A DNA stretch of 64,000 nucleotides from NCBI GenBank assembly GCA_035649275.1, contig DASRJW010000101.1, positions 62,001 to 126,000 of the forward strand, written 5' to 3'. Positions 9,020 through 16,371 of the stretch are shown here, one piece after another. The notes below the pieces were generated by a model, which did no database searches, was not told the DNA's origin, and was given only the letters and a program-made list of their open reading frames with translations. The position numbers and the translations under genes were made by a program. Numbering within the stretch: the first letter of the stretch is position 1; every line of letters begins with the position of its first letter. This DNA is from Candidatus Krumholzibacteriia bacterium. GTDB lineage: Bacteria > Krumholzibacteriota > Krumholzibacteriia > G020349025.

Positions 9020-10738
9020 ATGTCACGGAGCTTCGCGCGCGGCGCCTTCACCGGCGAGCTGTCCCAAGATCTCCTCTTCCCCTTCCCCAGCATGGGTCCG
9101 GACGAGGCCGAGGTCGTCCAGATGCTGCGCGAGTCCATCCGCAAGTACGCCGCGGAGCACATCGACGACGCCCGGATCGATGCCGAGGGTGCCATCCCGC
9201 GGCAGGTGCTGGACACGCTCGCTGGTCTCGGCGTCATGGGCATCATCATCCCGCCGGAGTATGGCGGCAGCGGTCTCAGCGTCACCGCCTACTGCAAGGT
9301 GCTGGAAGAGATCTCCCGCCATTCCGCCGCCGTGGCCGTGACCGTGGGGGCGCATCAGTCCATCGGCATGAAGGCCATCATCCTGTATGGCACGGAGGCG
9401 CAGAAGCATCGCTTCCTGCCCGCCCTGGCGGCGGGGGAGAAGTACGCCGCCTTCGCCCTCACCGAGCCCGGCGCCGGCAGCGACGCCGGCAGCATCCAAA
9501 CCAGCGCCGTCGCCGACGGCGACGCCTGGGTGTTGAACGGCACCAAGCAGTGGATCACCAACGCCGGCTTCGCCGACGTCTTCACCGTCTTCGCCAAGGT
9601 GGACCTGCCGAGCGCGCGGAACGAAAACCAGAAGGTCACCTGCTTCGTCGTCACCCGCGACCTGCCTGGTGTCGTCATCGGGCCGCCGGAGAAGAAGATC
9701 GGCATCCGCGGTTCGGAGACCAACGAGGTGCACCTGGAGAACGTGCGGGTGCCGGCGGACCACCTCCTCGGTGAGGTGGGCGGCGGCTTCAAGATCGCCA
9801 TGGGGGTGCTGAACGAGGGCCGCTTGGGTCTCGCCACGGGGTGCGTCGGGGCTTCGCGCCAGCTGATCGAGCTGGCGGCAGAGTTCGCCCGGCAGCGCCG
9901 GCAGTTCGGCCACGCCATCGCCGAGTTCGAGCTCGTCAAGGACAAGCTCGCCGAGATGAGCACGCGCACCTGGACGGTGGAGAGCGCCACTTATCTCACC
10001 GCCGGCATCGCCGACCGCGGCCTCAAGGACTTCAGCCTGGAGGCGGCGATCTGCAAGATCCTGGGCAGCGAGACCCTGTGGTTCGTGGTCAACGAGGCCC
10101 TGCAGATCCACGGCGGCAACGGCTTCATGGAGGAATACCCCTTCGGCCGCATGTTGCGAGACGCGCGCATCAATCTCATCTTCGAGGGCACCAACGAGAT
10201 CCTGCGTCTCTTCATCGCTGGCATGGGGCTGCGCGGGCCCGGCGAGGAGCTGCAGCTGGTGGCGCGGGCGCTGCGCCATCCAGCCCGTGACTTCGGCGTC
10301 CTCTCGCGCTACTTCGGGCGCCGGGTGGAGCAGACCTTCCTGCGCGAGCGCCTGCGGGACATCCACCCGGAGCTGGCGGAGTGCGCCAGCCGCATCGAGA
10401 CGGCAGTGCACCGCCTGCCCGGCCATGTCGAAGGCTTGCTCCGCCGCCACGGCCGTAGCTTCGTCGCCCGCCAGTACTTGCTGCGGCGCATCGCCGACGT
10501 GGTCATCGACACCTACGCCATGGTGGCGGTGACGTCCCGCACCGACACGTTGCTCAAGGCCGGGGCCTCTTGCGCCCAGGAGCTCGCCATGACCCGCTCC
10601 TGGTGCAATCGCGCTTCGCGCCGGGTGCGGCGGAACCTGCGCGGTCTCGTCGTCAACGCCGACGCGCTCACCACCGAGGTGGCCGATCGCATCCTCGGCG
10701 AGACGCCCTGGTTCCAGCGCAACGAGTCGCAGGGCTAG
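9020..10738 (+). CDS. Acyl-CoA dehydrogenase
   Basis: This 572-residue flavoprotein catalyses the first, FAD-dependent step of fatty acid beta-oxidation in its family. Signatures are FALTEPGAGSDAGS and GTKQWITNAG (FAD and substrate binding), QIHGGNGFMEEYP, and IFEGTNEILRLFIAG, which contains the catalytic glutamate. At 572 residues it is longer than short- and medium-chain enzymes (about 380). The extra C-terminal domain of roughly 170 residues places it with the VLCAD/ACAD9-like group. The ATG at 9020 is preferred over the GTG at 9011, because gaggagg at 9005-9011 is correctly spaced for it. The gene stands alone and ends 6 bases before the convergent PAP2 gene. Confidence 0.92.
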   Translation: MSRSFARGAFTGELSQDLLFPFPSMGPDEAEVVQMLRESIRKYAAEHIDDARIDAEGAIPRQVLDTLAGLGVMGIIIPPEYGGSGLSVTAYCKVLEEISRHSAAVAVTVGAHQSIGMKAIILYGTEAQKHRFLPALAAGEKYAAFALTEPGAGSDAGSIQTSAVADGDAWVLNGTKQWITNAGFADVFTVFAKVDLPSARNENQKVTCFVVTRDLPGVVIGPPEKKIGIRGSETNEVHLENVRVPADHLLGEVGGGFKIAMGVLNEGRLGLATGCVGASRQLIELAAEFARQRRQFGHAIAEFELVKDKLAEMSTRTWTVESATYLTAGIADRGLKDFSLEAAICKILGSETLWFVVNEALQIHGGNGFMEEYPFGRMLRDARINLIFEGTNEILRLFIAGMGLRGPGEELQLVARALRHPARDFGVLSRYFGRRVEQTFLRERLRDIHPELAECASRIETAVHRLPGHVEGLLRRHGRSFVARQYLLRRIADVVIDTYAMVAVTSRTDTLLKAGASCAQELAMTRSWCNRASRRVRRNLRGLVVNADALTTEVADRILGETPWFQRNESQG

Positions 10739-10744
10739 TCTTTC

Positions 10745-11323
10745 TCACCTTGCGGTCGAGGCAGAAACCTGCCGGCGCCGCAGCGCGAGCGCGCCGCGGT
10801 AGAGACCGCGCACGACGCAAGCCGCCAGAATCCCCACCAGGAACCCCACCAGTACGTCGCCAGGATAGTGCACGCCGACGTAGACACGGGAAGTGCCCAC
10901 CAAGAGCGCCCAGCCACCCAGATAGGGTGCTGCCCGTGGGTAGAACCAGGAAAGGTGCAGCGCCACGGCGCTGAAGTTGGCGGCGTGCGAGCTGGGGAGG
11001 GAGAAGGAGGAGCCACAACCGACGAGCAGATGCACAGCGGCCAAAGTGTTGCAGGGCCGTGGCCGATCCAAGAGGTCCTTGAGGAGGTTGCTGCTCAGCT
11101 GGTCGCTCAGCGCCAACAGCGGCACCACGAGGAGCGCCGCCGTGCGGCCGCGGGAGCCGCCGAAGAGCAGGAGCGCCGTCCACGCCACCAGGATCGGCAC
11201 CTCCCAGTGGCCGAGCTCGGTGACGAAGGGCATGAGCCGATCGAAGAAGGCGTTGTGACCGCCATTGATCCAGCGGAAGAGCGCCGTGTCGATCTGCGCC
11301 AATGCAGCCAGCCAGTGGTCCAC
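10745..11323 (-). CDS. PAP2-superfamily membrane phosphatase
   Basis: A small polytopic membrane protein with the three PAP2 phosphatase motifs: KDLLDRPRP, PSSHAANF and SRVYVGVHYPGDV, the last with the catalytic histidine. Such enzymes dephosphorylate lipid pyrophosphates or phosphatidic acid at the membrane, for example undecaprenyl pyrophosphate or PgpB-type substrates. The GTG at 11323 is chosen because aggggaa lies just before it. The frame is open to another GTG at 11350, which has a poorer ribosome site and would add nine residues. The upstream region contains a strong terminator 73 bases before the start, so expression may be controlled by premature termination. Confidence 0.88.
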   Translation of the reverse strand: MDHWLAALAQIDTALFRWINGGHNAFFDRLMPFVTELGHWEVPILVAWTALLLFGGSRGRTAALLVVPLLALSDQLSSNLLKDLLDRPRPCNTLAAVHLLVGCGSSFSLPSSHAANFSAVALHLSWFYPRAAPYLGGWALLVGTSRVYVGVHYPGDVLVGFLVGILAACVVRGLYRGALALRRRQVSASTAR

Positions 11324-11395
11324 GACTTCCCCTCGACGAGGGTCCCACACCAGTATTTCCCAGCCTCAGGCGACGTCAGAGTCACTGCGGCGCCG

Positions 11396-11430
11396 AAAAA
11401 AAAGGTACCTCGGCTGTCCGAGGTACCTTT
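11396..11430 (-). terminator. Strong Rho-independent terminator, minus strand
   Basis: Reading the minus strand, a perfect 13-bp stem (aaaggtacctcgg / ccgaggtaccttt) with a 4-base loop runs straight into eight T residues. It lies upstream of, and in the same direction as, the PAP2 gene. It cannot end queE, which runs the other way. It therefore ends either a short RNA or an attenuated PAP2 leader. Confidence 0.85.
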
Positions 11431-11550
11431 ACCAGGATCCGGAGTGCCAATGGCACTCCATCACGGTCCTTGGATCGAGGACGAACTGCGAAGTTCGCGT
11501 TTGGCTCGATTCTTTTTTGGTCCTTAACCGCAGGGTTCGTCTCCCCCGCA
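11396..11550 (-). ncRNA. Candidate structured leader or small RNA ahead of the PAP2 gene
   Basis: The interval is bounded by a promoter-like pair on the right (TTGACC and TAACGT, minus strand, 17-base spacer) and the intrinsic terminator on the left. Within it are a 9-bp inverted repeat at 11441-11459 and a two-level stem (outer 11474-11479/11505-11510, inner 11482-11487/11492-11497). The expected transcript is about 155 bases and the PAP2 start lies 73 bases past its end. I recognise no known RNA family. It could be a riboswitch or attenuator for PAP2, or an independent small RNA. Confidence 0.45.
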
Positions 11551-11556
11551 GCGGAA

Positions 11557-11585
11557 ACGTTAACGCTGCGCTGCCGAGAGGTCAA
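11557..11585 (-). promoter_or_regulatory. Possible sigma-70 promoter, minus strand
   Basis: On the minus strand TTGACC at 11580-11585 is followed after exactly 17 bases by TAACGT at 11557-11562. The -35 is good and the -10 matches the consensus at three of six positions. It would start the leader described at 11396-11550. It overlaps a 7-bp inverted repeat (11547-11553 / 11564-11570) that could be an operator. Confidence 0.35.
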
Positions 11586-11702
11586 GCCCAGAATGATGGT
11601 CTCCTTCTTTTCACGCTCCCCTCCCGGACCGCCGCTGCCGGCACGGGCGTGACGAAGGCGCTATCATGAAAGGCTGCGCCGGCGAAGGGCGAGGGCGAGG
11701 CG
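11586..11702. other. Upstream region of queE with no clear signal
   Basis: This is the rest of the 379-base gap between the PAP2 and queE starts. It is mixed-composition DNA with no further hairpin or clear plus-strand promoter. A purine-rich stretch (aagggcgagggcgag) just before 11703 probably acts as the queE ribosome binding site. Confidence 0.4.
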
Positions 11703-12353
11703 ATGTCGCATACGGAACTGCGTGTCAACGAGATCTTCTACTCCTTGCAGGGAGAGTCGACTCAGGCGGGCCGACCCTGCGCCTTCGTGCGCCTCACCGG
11801 TTGCCCGCTGCGCTGCAACTACTGCGACACCGAATACGCCTTCTACGAAGGCCGCTGGATGAGTCTCGACGCCATTCTGTATGAGCTGCATTCCTACCCC
11901 GTGCGGCTCGTGGAGGTGACGGGAGGGGAGCCCCTGGCGCAGCCGGCGGCGGTAGCGCTCATGCAACGACTCTTGGAAGAGGGCTACGAAGTGCTGCTGG
12001 AAACGAGCGGCGCCTTCAGCATCGCCCCCGTGCCAGCGCCAGTGCGCAAGATCGTCGACCTCAAGACGCCCGACTCCGGGGAGATGGAGCGCAACGACTG
12101 GTCCAACTTGAGCCTCCTCGCAGCGCACGACGAGGTCAAGTTCGTCATCCAATCGCGGCGCGACTACGAGTGGGCGCGGGACACGCTGCGCGAGCACCGC
12201 TTGCACGAGCGCGTGACGGTCCTGTTCTCACCCGCCTGGGAGAGCCCGATCCGCGCCGAGCTGGCGCAGTGGCTGCTGGAAGACGGCGTCCCGGCGCGCT
12301 ACCAGCTGCAGCTGCACAAGCTCCTTTGGCCTGGCGTCGAGCGCGGGGTTTGA
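11703..12353 (+). CDS. queE: 7-carboxy-7-deazaguanine synthase QueE
   Basis: A 216-residue radical SAM enzyme that makes the 7-deazaguanine core for queuosine and related modified bases from 6-carboxytetrahydropterin. The cluster motif is GCPLRCNYC, with cysteines at 34, 38 and 41, followed by DTEYAF, which is typical of QueE. EVTGGEPL is the SAM-binding glycine motif, and the N-terminal NEIFYSLQGES is also diagnostic. No other queuosine gene is in the window. The next gene begins one base after this stop codon, so the two are probably co-transcribed. This is odd, because that gene encodes an aminotransferase with no known role in queuosine synthesis. Confidence 0.92.
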   Translation: MSHTELRVNEIFYSLQGESTQAGRPCAFVRLTGCPLRCNYCDTEYAFYEGRWMSLDAILYELHSYPVRLVEVTGGEPLAQPAAVALMQRLLEEGYEVLLETSGAFSIAPVPAPVRKIVDLKTPDSGEMERNDWSNLSLLAAHDEVKFVIQSRRDYEWARDTLREHRLHERVTVLFSPAWESPIRAELAQWLLEDGVPARYQLQLHKLLWPGVERGV

Positions 12354-12354
12354 C

Positions 12355-13719
12355 GTGGGGCCTCCCGACCTCCTGCCGCAGCTGCGCACCGAGGTGCCGG
12401 GACTGCGGTCGCGCCAGCTGGCGGCGCGCCTGCAGCGCGTCGAGTGCGCCGACACCACGTTCGTCGACGACACCTTCCCGCTCTTCTGGGAACGCGCCTC
12501 GGGCTGCAATGTCTGGGACGCCGACGGCAACCGCTTCGTCGATCTCACCGCGGCCTTCGGCGTCTGCATCCTGGGGCACACGCACGTGGTGCAGCGAACG
12601 GCAGTGCTGCGACAGGCCGGGCGCCTGGTCCATGCCATGGGCGACGTGCATCCCGCTGCTCTCAAGGTGGAGCTCGCCGAGCAGCTCGCCCGCCTCGCTC
12701 CTGCGGCCTTGGAGGTGGTGCTCTTCGGCAGCTCCGGCAGCGACGCCATCGAGGCGGCGCTGAAGACGGCATCTCTGGCCACGGGGAGGCCAGGCGCCGT
12801 CGCCTTCGAGGGCGCCTACCACGGTCTCGGCTACGGTGCCTTGTCACTCACCTGGAGGGCGCACTTCCGTGGCCCCTTCCGCGCTCAGCTCAATCCGCAC
12901 GTCGTGCACTTGCCCTACCCGGGGCGCAGGCACGGGGCCGCGAGCTCGGGAGACGGAGCTCCGGTTGCCGTGCACCAGATCCTCGAGCGGCTCGACACCT
13001 TGCTGGGCAGTGACGCTGGTGAAGCGATCGGCGCCGTCTTTGTCGAACCGATCCAGGGCCGCGGCGGTGTCGTCGTGCCCGCCGCGGATTTCCTGCCGGG
13101 ATTGCGCGAGATCTGCACCCGTAGAGGCAGGCTCCTCGTCGCCGACGAGATCCTCACCGGCCTCGGGCGCACCGGGAGTTGGTTCGCTTGCAGCCAGGCG
13201 GACGTCGTTCCGGATCTACTCTGTCTCGGCAAGTCCCTCGCCGGGGGGCTGCCACTCTCGGCTTGCATCGGTACGAAGGCGGTGATGCAATGCTGGGAGC
13301 GCTCGCGCGGCGAGGCGCGTCACACTCAGACTTTCCTCGGCAACCCGCTCGCCGCGGCGGTGGCGTCTGCCACGCTGCATCTCCTGGAAAAGGAGGACTG
13401 GCCCGCCCGGGTGGCGGAGCGCGGCGCCGTCTTGGGTGAGGAGCTCGCCGCGCTGCTCTCCGGTCGGGAAGGTGTCGTGGCGATCCGCGGCCGCGGCTTT
13501 CTCTGGGGTATCGAGTGCGGCGGACCGCACGGAGCGGATGGCGCGCGGGTGCGGGAGGTGGTGCACGCCGCTCTCCGGCGGGGCTGGATCCTCCTGCCTG
13601 CCGGGGACGAGGGCGAGGTGCTCGAGCTCTTACCGCCGTACGTGCTCGGTGCGGCACAATGGCGCGGGATGCTGGAGGTTTTGGACGAGCTGATGAGCCG
13701 CATCCCGGCCAGCGTCTGA
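12355..13719 (+). CDS. Class III (omega) aminotransferase
   Basis: The 454-residue protein is a PLP-dependent fold type I enzyme of subgroup III, which moves amino groups onto terminal aldehydes or ketones. Visible features are the FGSSGSDAIEAALK phosphate-binding segment, AYHGLGYGAL, the VEPIQGRGG turn, VADEILTGLGRTG with the aspartate that holds the PLP nitrogen (about residue 264), and LCLGKSLAGGLPLSA with the Schiff-base lysine (about 293). It starts with GTG one base after queE, and 15 bases separate its stop from the LuxE-LuxC fusion. I infer that it aminates the aldehyde made by the next protein. A role with other acceptors such as ornithine or GABA cannot be excluded. Confidence 0.88.
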   Translation: MGPPDLLPQLRTEVPGLRSRQLAARLQRVECADTTFVDDTFPLFWERASGCNVWDADGNRFVDLTAAFGVCILGHTHVVQRTAVLRQAGRLVHAMGDVHPAALKVELAEQLARLAPAALEVVLFGSSGSDAIEAALKTASLATGRPGAVAFEGAYHGLGYGALSLTWRAHFRGPFRAQLNPHVVHLPYPGRRHGAASSGDGAPVAVHQILERLDTLLGSDAGEAIGAVFVEPIQGRGGVVVPAADFLPGLREICTRRGRLLVADEILTGLGRTGSWFACSQADVVPDLLCLGKSLAGGLPLSACIGTKAVMQCWERSRGEARHTQTFLGNPLAAAVASATLHLLEKEDWPARVAERGAVLGEELAALLSGREGVVAIRGRGFLWGIECGGPHGADGARVREVVHAALRRGWILLPAGDEGEVLELLPPYVLGAAQWRGMLEVLDELMSRIPASV

Positions 13720-13734
13720 TCCAAGGGTCACCGC

Positions 13735-16371
13735 ATGTTGGGTTCCGCTTCGCAGCAGCCAGCCGATGCCGAGAGCCGCGAGCTGGAAGCGGCGCTGCTC
13801 GAGTGGATGGCGTCGGCACCGGCGGGCTTCGTCGCGGCCGGCCCCACGCTCGCGGCCTGCTACGGTCTCGATACGGCAGCGATGCAAGCGCAGGAGCAGC
13901 GCTTCGAGAGCCTCGCCCTCGCCCTCTTCGCCTACCAGTACGAGCGTGTGGACACTTATCGCGCCCATGCCCGCGCCCTCGGTGCCTCGCCCTCGACAGT
14001 GCAGCGCGCGCAAGAGGTGCCGCCGCTTCCGGTCGAAGCCTTGCGCCACACCCGCGTCGCCACTTTCCCGGCCGAGGCGGAATGCGCCCGCTTCCACACC
14101 AGCGGCACCACCGGCCGGCCCGGCGTCGTGCACCTCGATTCGCTGGCGCTCTACGACCTGTCACTCGGGCGCAGCTTCGGACACCATGTGCTGCCCGACG
14201 TCGAGCGCATCCGCATGCTCTTCCTCGTCGCTCCCTGGAGCGAGACGCCGCACTCCTCCCTCGGCTACATGCTGGAGCAGGTGCGCCGGCGGTGGGGGAC
14301 GCCAACGAGCGCGCCTTGTATCCGGGCCGGGCGCTTGCAGTGGAACGAGCTGCGCCAGGCTTGCGCCGAAGCCGTGGCGGCGGGCGAGCCCGTCTGCCTT
14401 CTCGGCACCGCCTTCGCTTTCGTCGAGATGCTCGATGCGGCCGCGGCCTCCCGTTGGTCGGTGCAGTTGCCCCCAGGGAGCCGCGTCTTCGAAACCGGGG
14501 GCACCAAGGGCCGGACGCGGGAGCTCTCGCGTCCCGCCCTCCGCGAGGCTCTTGGGCGTCACTTGGGCGTGCCTACGACACACGTGGTCTCGGAATACGG
14601 CATGACCGAGCTCGCCTCGCAGTACTACACGCTGTCGCTGCGCTCTGCTTTGCTGGGTACGGCTGCTGTCACCGACGAGGAGGTCTGGTCCATGCCTTTT
14701 TGGCTGCGCCCGCGACTCCTCGATGCGAGCACCGGAACGTGTCGCGCTCCTCACGAGGCCGGAGGTCCAGCCCTGCTGGCCCATCACGATCTCGGCAACC
14801 GCGCTACGGTGGCGCATTTCCTGACCGCCGATCTCGGCGAGGCCCGGGGCGCCAGCTTCATCCTCCACGGACGCTGCCCGCGCTCCGAGCTGCGCGGTTG
14901 CGGCCTCATGCACGAACACCTCGAACGCGACGGGGACGCGAAGAACCGGGACACGTCCCAGCGGGACACCACCAGGCGGGACACGGCAGACGCGGAAGCA
15001 GGTACCGCGCGCTTCCAGCCGGCGGAGTCCGACTTCGTGATCTTGCCCCACTCCTACCATCTGCCCGCTCGCCCCGCACCGGTAGGTTGGCGTCCGCTCG
15101 GCGCTTCGGAGCTGCAGGTTCCGGTTCTCGCGGCCGAGGGCGTGACGCATGCGTGGCAGGAGCTCGAAGCGGCGGCGACAGTGTGGAGGTCGCGCTCGTT
15201 CCCGGCGCGCCTCGAGCACCTCGCCGATGCCCTCGGGAAACTGCGCGCTCGCGGTCCGGGCCCGTGGCGGCAAGCTCTCGCCCTTTCGGCGGCACTGTCG
15301 CCCGCGGGCCTGGATGCTGCGTGGGAGGTGACCTTCGCGCCGCACGCTGCAGAATCTCTCGCGGCCGCATGGGCGCAAGAAGGTCTCGATGTCGCACGGC
15401 TGGAGCAGCTCGAGCGCGAAGGCCGCCTGCCCCGGCGTCTGGTGCACATCCTGGCCGGGAACGTCCTCCCACCCACGCTCTCCGTCCTGTTGCGTGGCTG
15501 GCTCTTGGGCGCGGCGCAGTGGCTGCGCCCGGCGAGGCGCGAGCCCCTGTTCGCGGTGTTCCTGCTCGAAGATCTAGCGACGCTCGTTCCGGAGTTGGCC
15601 GCCAGCACCGCCGTTCTCTGGTGGCCCCATGCCGAGGACGTCATGCAAACCGCCGTGCTAAGCGCCGCCGACCTGGTCACGGTCCAGGGCAGCGACGTGG
15701 CCATCGCCGCGGTGCAGAAGCAGCTGGCGTCGCTGCCCCGGCCGCCACGCTGTCTCGACTATGGCAGCCGCTGGAGTGGCGCCCTGGTGTCGATCCAAGG
15801 GCAGAACGCGGCGACGGCGGCGGCCCTGGCGCGGGATGTGGCGCTCTTCGATCAGCTGGGTTGTCTCTCGCCGACCTTGGTCTTCGCCGAGGCGGGCCCG
15901 GGACTGGAAGCGTGGTGTGCCACACTGGCAGCAGCGTTGGCGTCGGTGGAGAAAGAGTGGCCGCGTGGCCCTCTTCCCGCCACGGCGCAGGCGGCGCTTC
16001 GGCACTGGCACGAGACCGTGCGTCTCGAACAGGCTCTGGGCGCAGTGCACGGTTTCTGGGAGCAGTCGATCCTCTGGGGCGTGGTGCTCCTGCGGCGCTG
16101 CGAGACCCACGACACGCCGCTCGATCGCCATGTGGTGGTGGTGCCGTTCACCGACGTGAAGGAGATCGCCGCGGCGCTGGGAGAGGAACTCGGTCGCCTG
16201 CAGGGACTCGCCGTCGCTCTCGAGGGGTGGGAATCCAGCCGCCGCGACGTCGCGCTCGAGGTTCTCAGGCCTTCTCGCCTGGCGCCGGTAGGGGAATTGC
16301 AGCAGGCGCCGCTTTCCTGGGCGCAGGATCACCGCGCCCCCTTCGCGAGTCTGCTTCTCAGCGGACGGTGA
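13735..16371 (+). CDS. LuxE-LuxC fusion: acyl-protein synthetase joined to acyl-CoA reductase
   Basis: The 878-residue protein joins two enzymes that are usually separate. Residues 1 to about 400 look like LuxE/PaaK-type acyl-protein synthetases: the AMP-binding FHTSGTTGRPG motif (about 121-131) and, near the domain end, RSELRGCGLMHE, whose cysteine is a candidate acyl carrier. A hydrophilic linker follows (about 400-425), with RDTSQ-RDTTR-RDTAD coded by three 15-bp tandem repeats. The second half matches LuxC acyl reductases: VHILAGNVLPP (about 570) and DVALFDQLGCLSP, with the expected catalytic cysteine near 710. Together they should activate a carboxylic acid and reduce it with NAD(P)H to an aldehyde. 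LuxA/B luciferase genes are absent, so light production is unlikely. Confidence 0.85.
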   Translation: MLGSASQQPADAESRELEAALLEWMASAPAGFVAAGPTLAACYGLDTAAMQAQEQRFESLALALFAYQYERVDTYRAHARALGASPSTVQRAQEVPPLPVEALRHTRVATFPAEAECARFHTSGTTGRPGVVHLDSLALYDLSLGRSFGHHVLPDVERIRMLFLVAPWSETPHSSLGYMLEQVRRRWGTPTSAPCIRAGRLQWNELRQACAEAVAAGEPVCLLGTAFAFVEMLDAAAASRWSVQLPPGSRVFETGGTKGRTRELSRPALREALGRHLGVPTTHVVSEYGMTELASQYYTLSLRSALLGTAAVTDEEVWSMPFWLRPRLLDASTGTCRAPHEAGGPALLAHHDLGNRATVAHFLTADLGEARGASFILHGRCPRSELRGCGLMHEHLERDGDAKNRDTSQRDTTRRDTADAEAGTARFQPAESDFVILPHSYHLPARPAPVGWRPLGASELQVPVLAAEGVTHAWQELEAAATVWRSRSFPARLEHLADALGKLRARGPGPWRQALALSAALSPAGLDAAWEVTFAPHAAESLAAAWAQEGLDVARLEQLEREGRLPRRLVHILAGNVLPPTLSVLLRGWLLGAAQWLRPARREPLFAVFLLEDLATLVPELAASTAVLWWPHAEDVMQTAVLSAADLVTVQGSDVAIAAVQKQLASLPRPPRCLDYGSRWSGALVSIQGQNAATAAALARDVALFDQLGCLSPTLVFAEAGPGLEAWCATLAAALASVEKEWPRGPLPATAQAALRHWHETVRLEQALGAVHGFWEQSILWGVVLLRRCETHDTPLDRHVVVVPFTDVKEIAAALGEELGRLQGLAVALEGWESSRRDVALEVLRPSRLAPVGELQQAPLSWAQDHRAPFASLLLSGR
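14947..14991 (+). repeat. 15-bp in-frame tandem repeat coding the interdomain linker
   Basis: Three copies beginning cgggacac at 14947, 14962 and 14977 encode RDTSQ, RDTTR and RDTAD. They sit at the junction of the LuxE-like and LuxC-like domains, so copy number would change linker length without breaking the frame. Confidence 0.7.

Noticed and set aside
11530-11550. tRNA T-arm-like sequence (gggttcgtctccc)
   Set aside because: The flanks do not form an acceptor, D-arm or anticodon stem on either strand.
11382-11585. 67-codon minus-strand frame upstream of the PAP2 gene
   Set aside because: It runs through the intrinsic terminator and has no protein-like features; a structured RNA explains the region better.
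13735-16371. Bioluminescence operon
   Set aside because: LuxE- and LuxC-like domains are present but no luciferase (LuxA/B) or LuxD gene is found; the aminotransferase suggests another use of the aldehyde.
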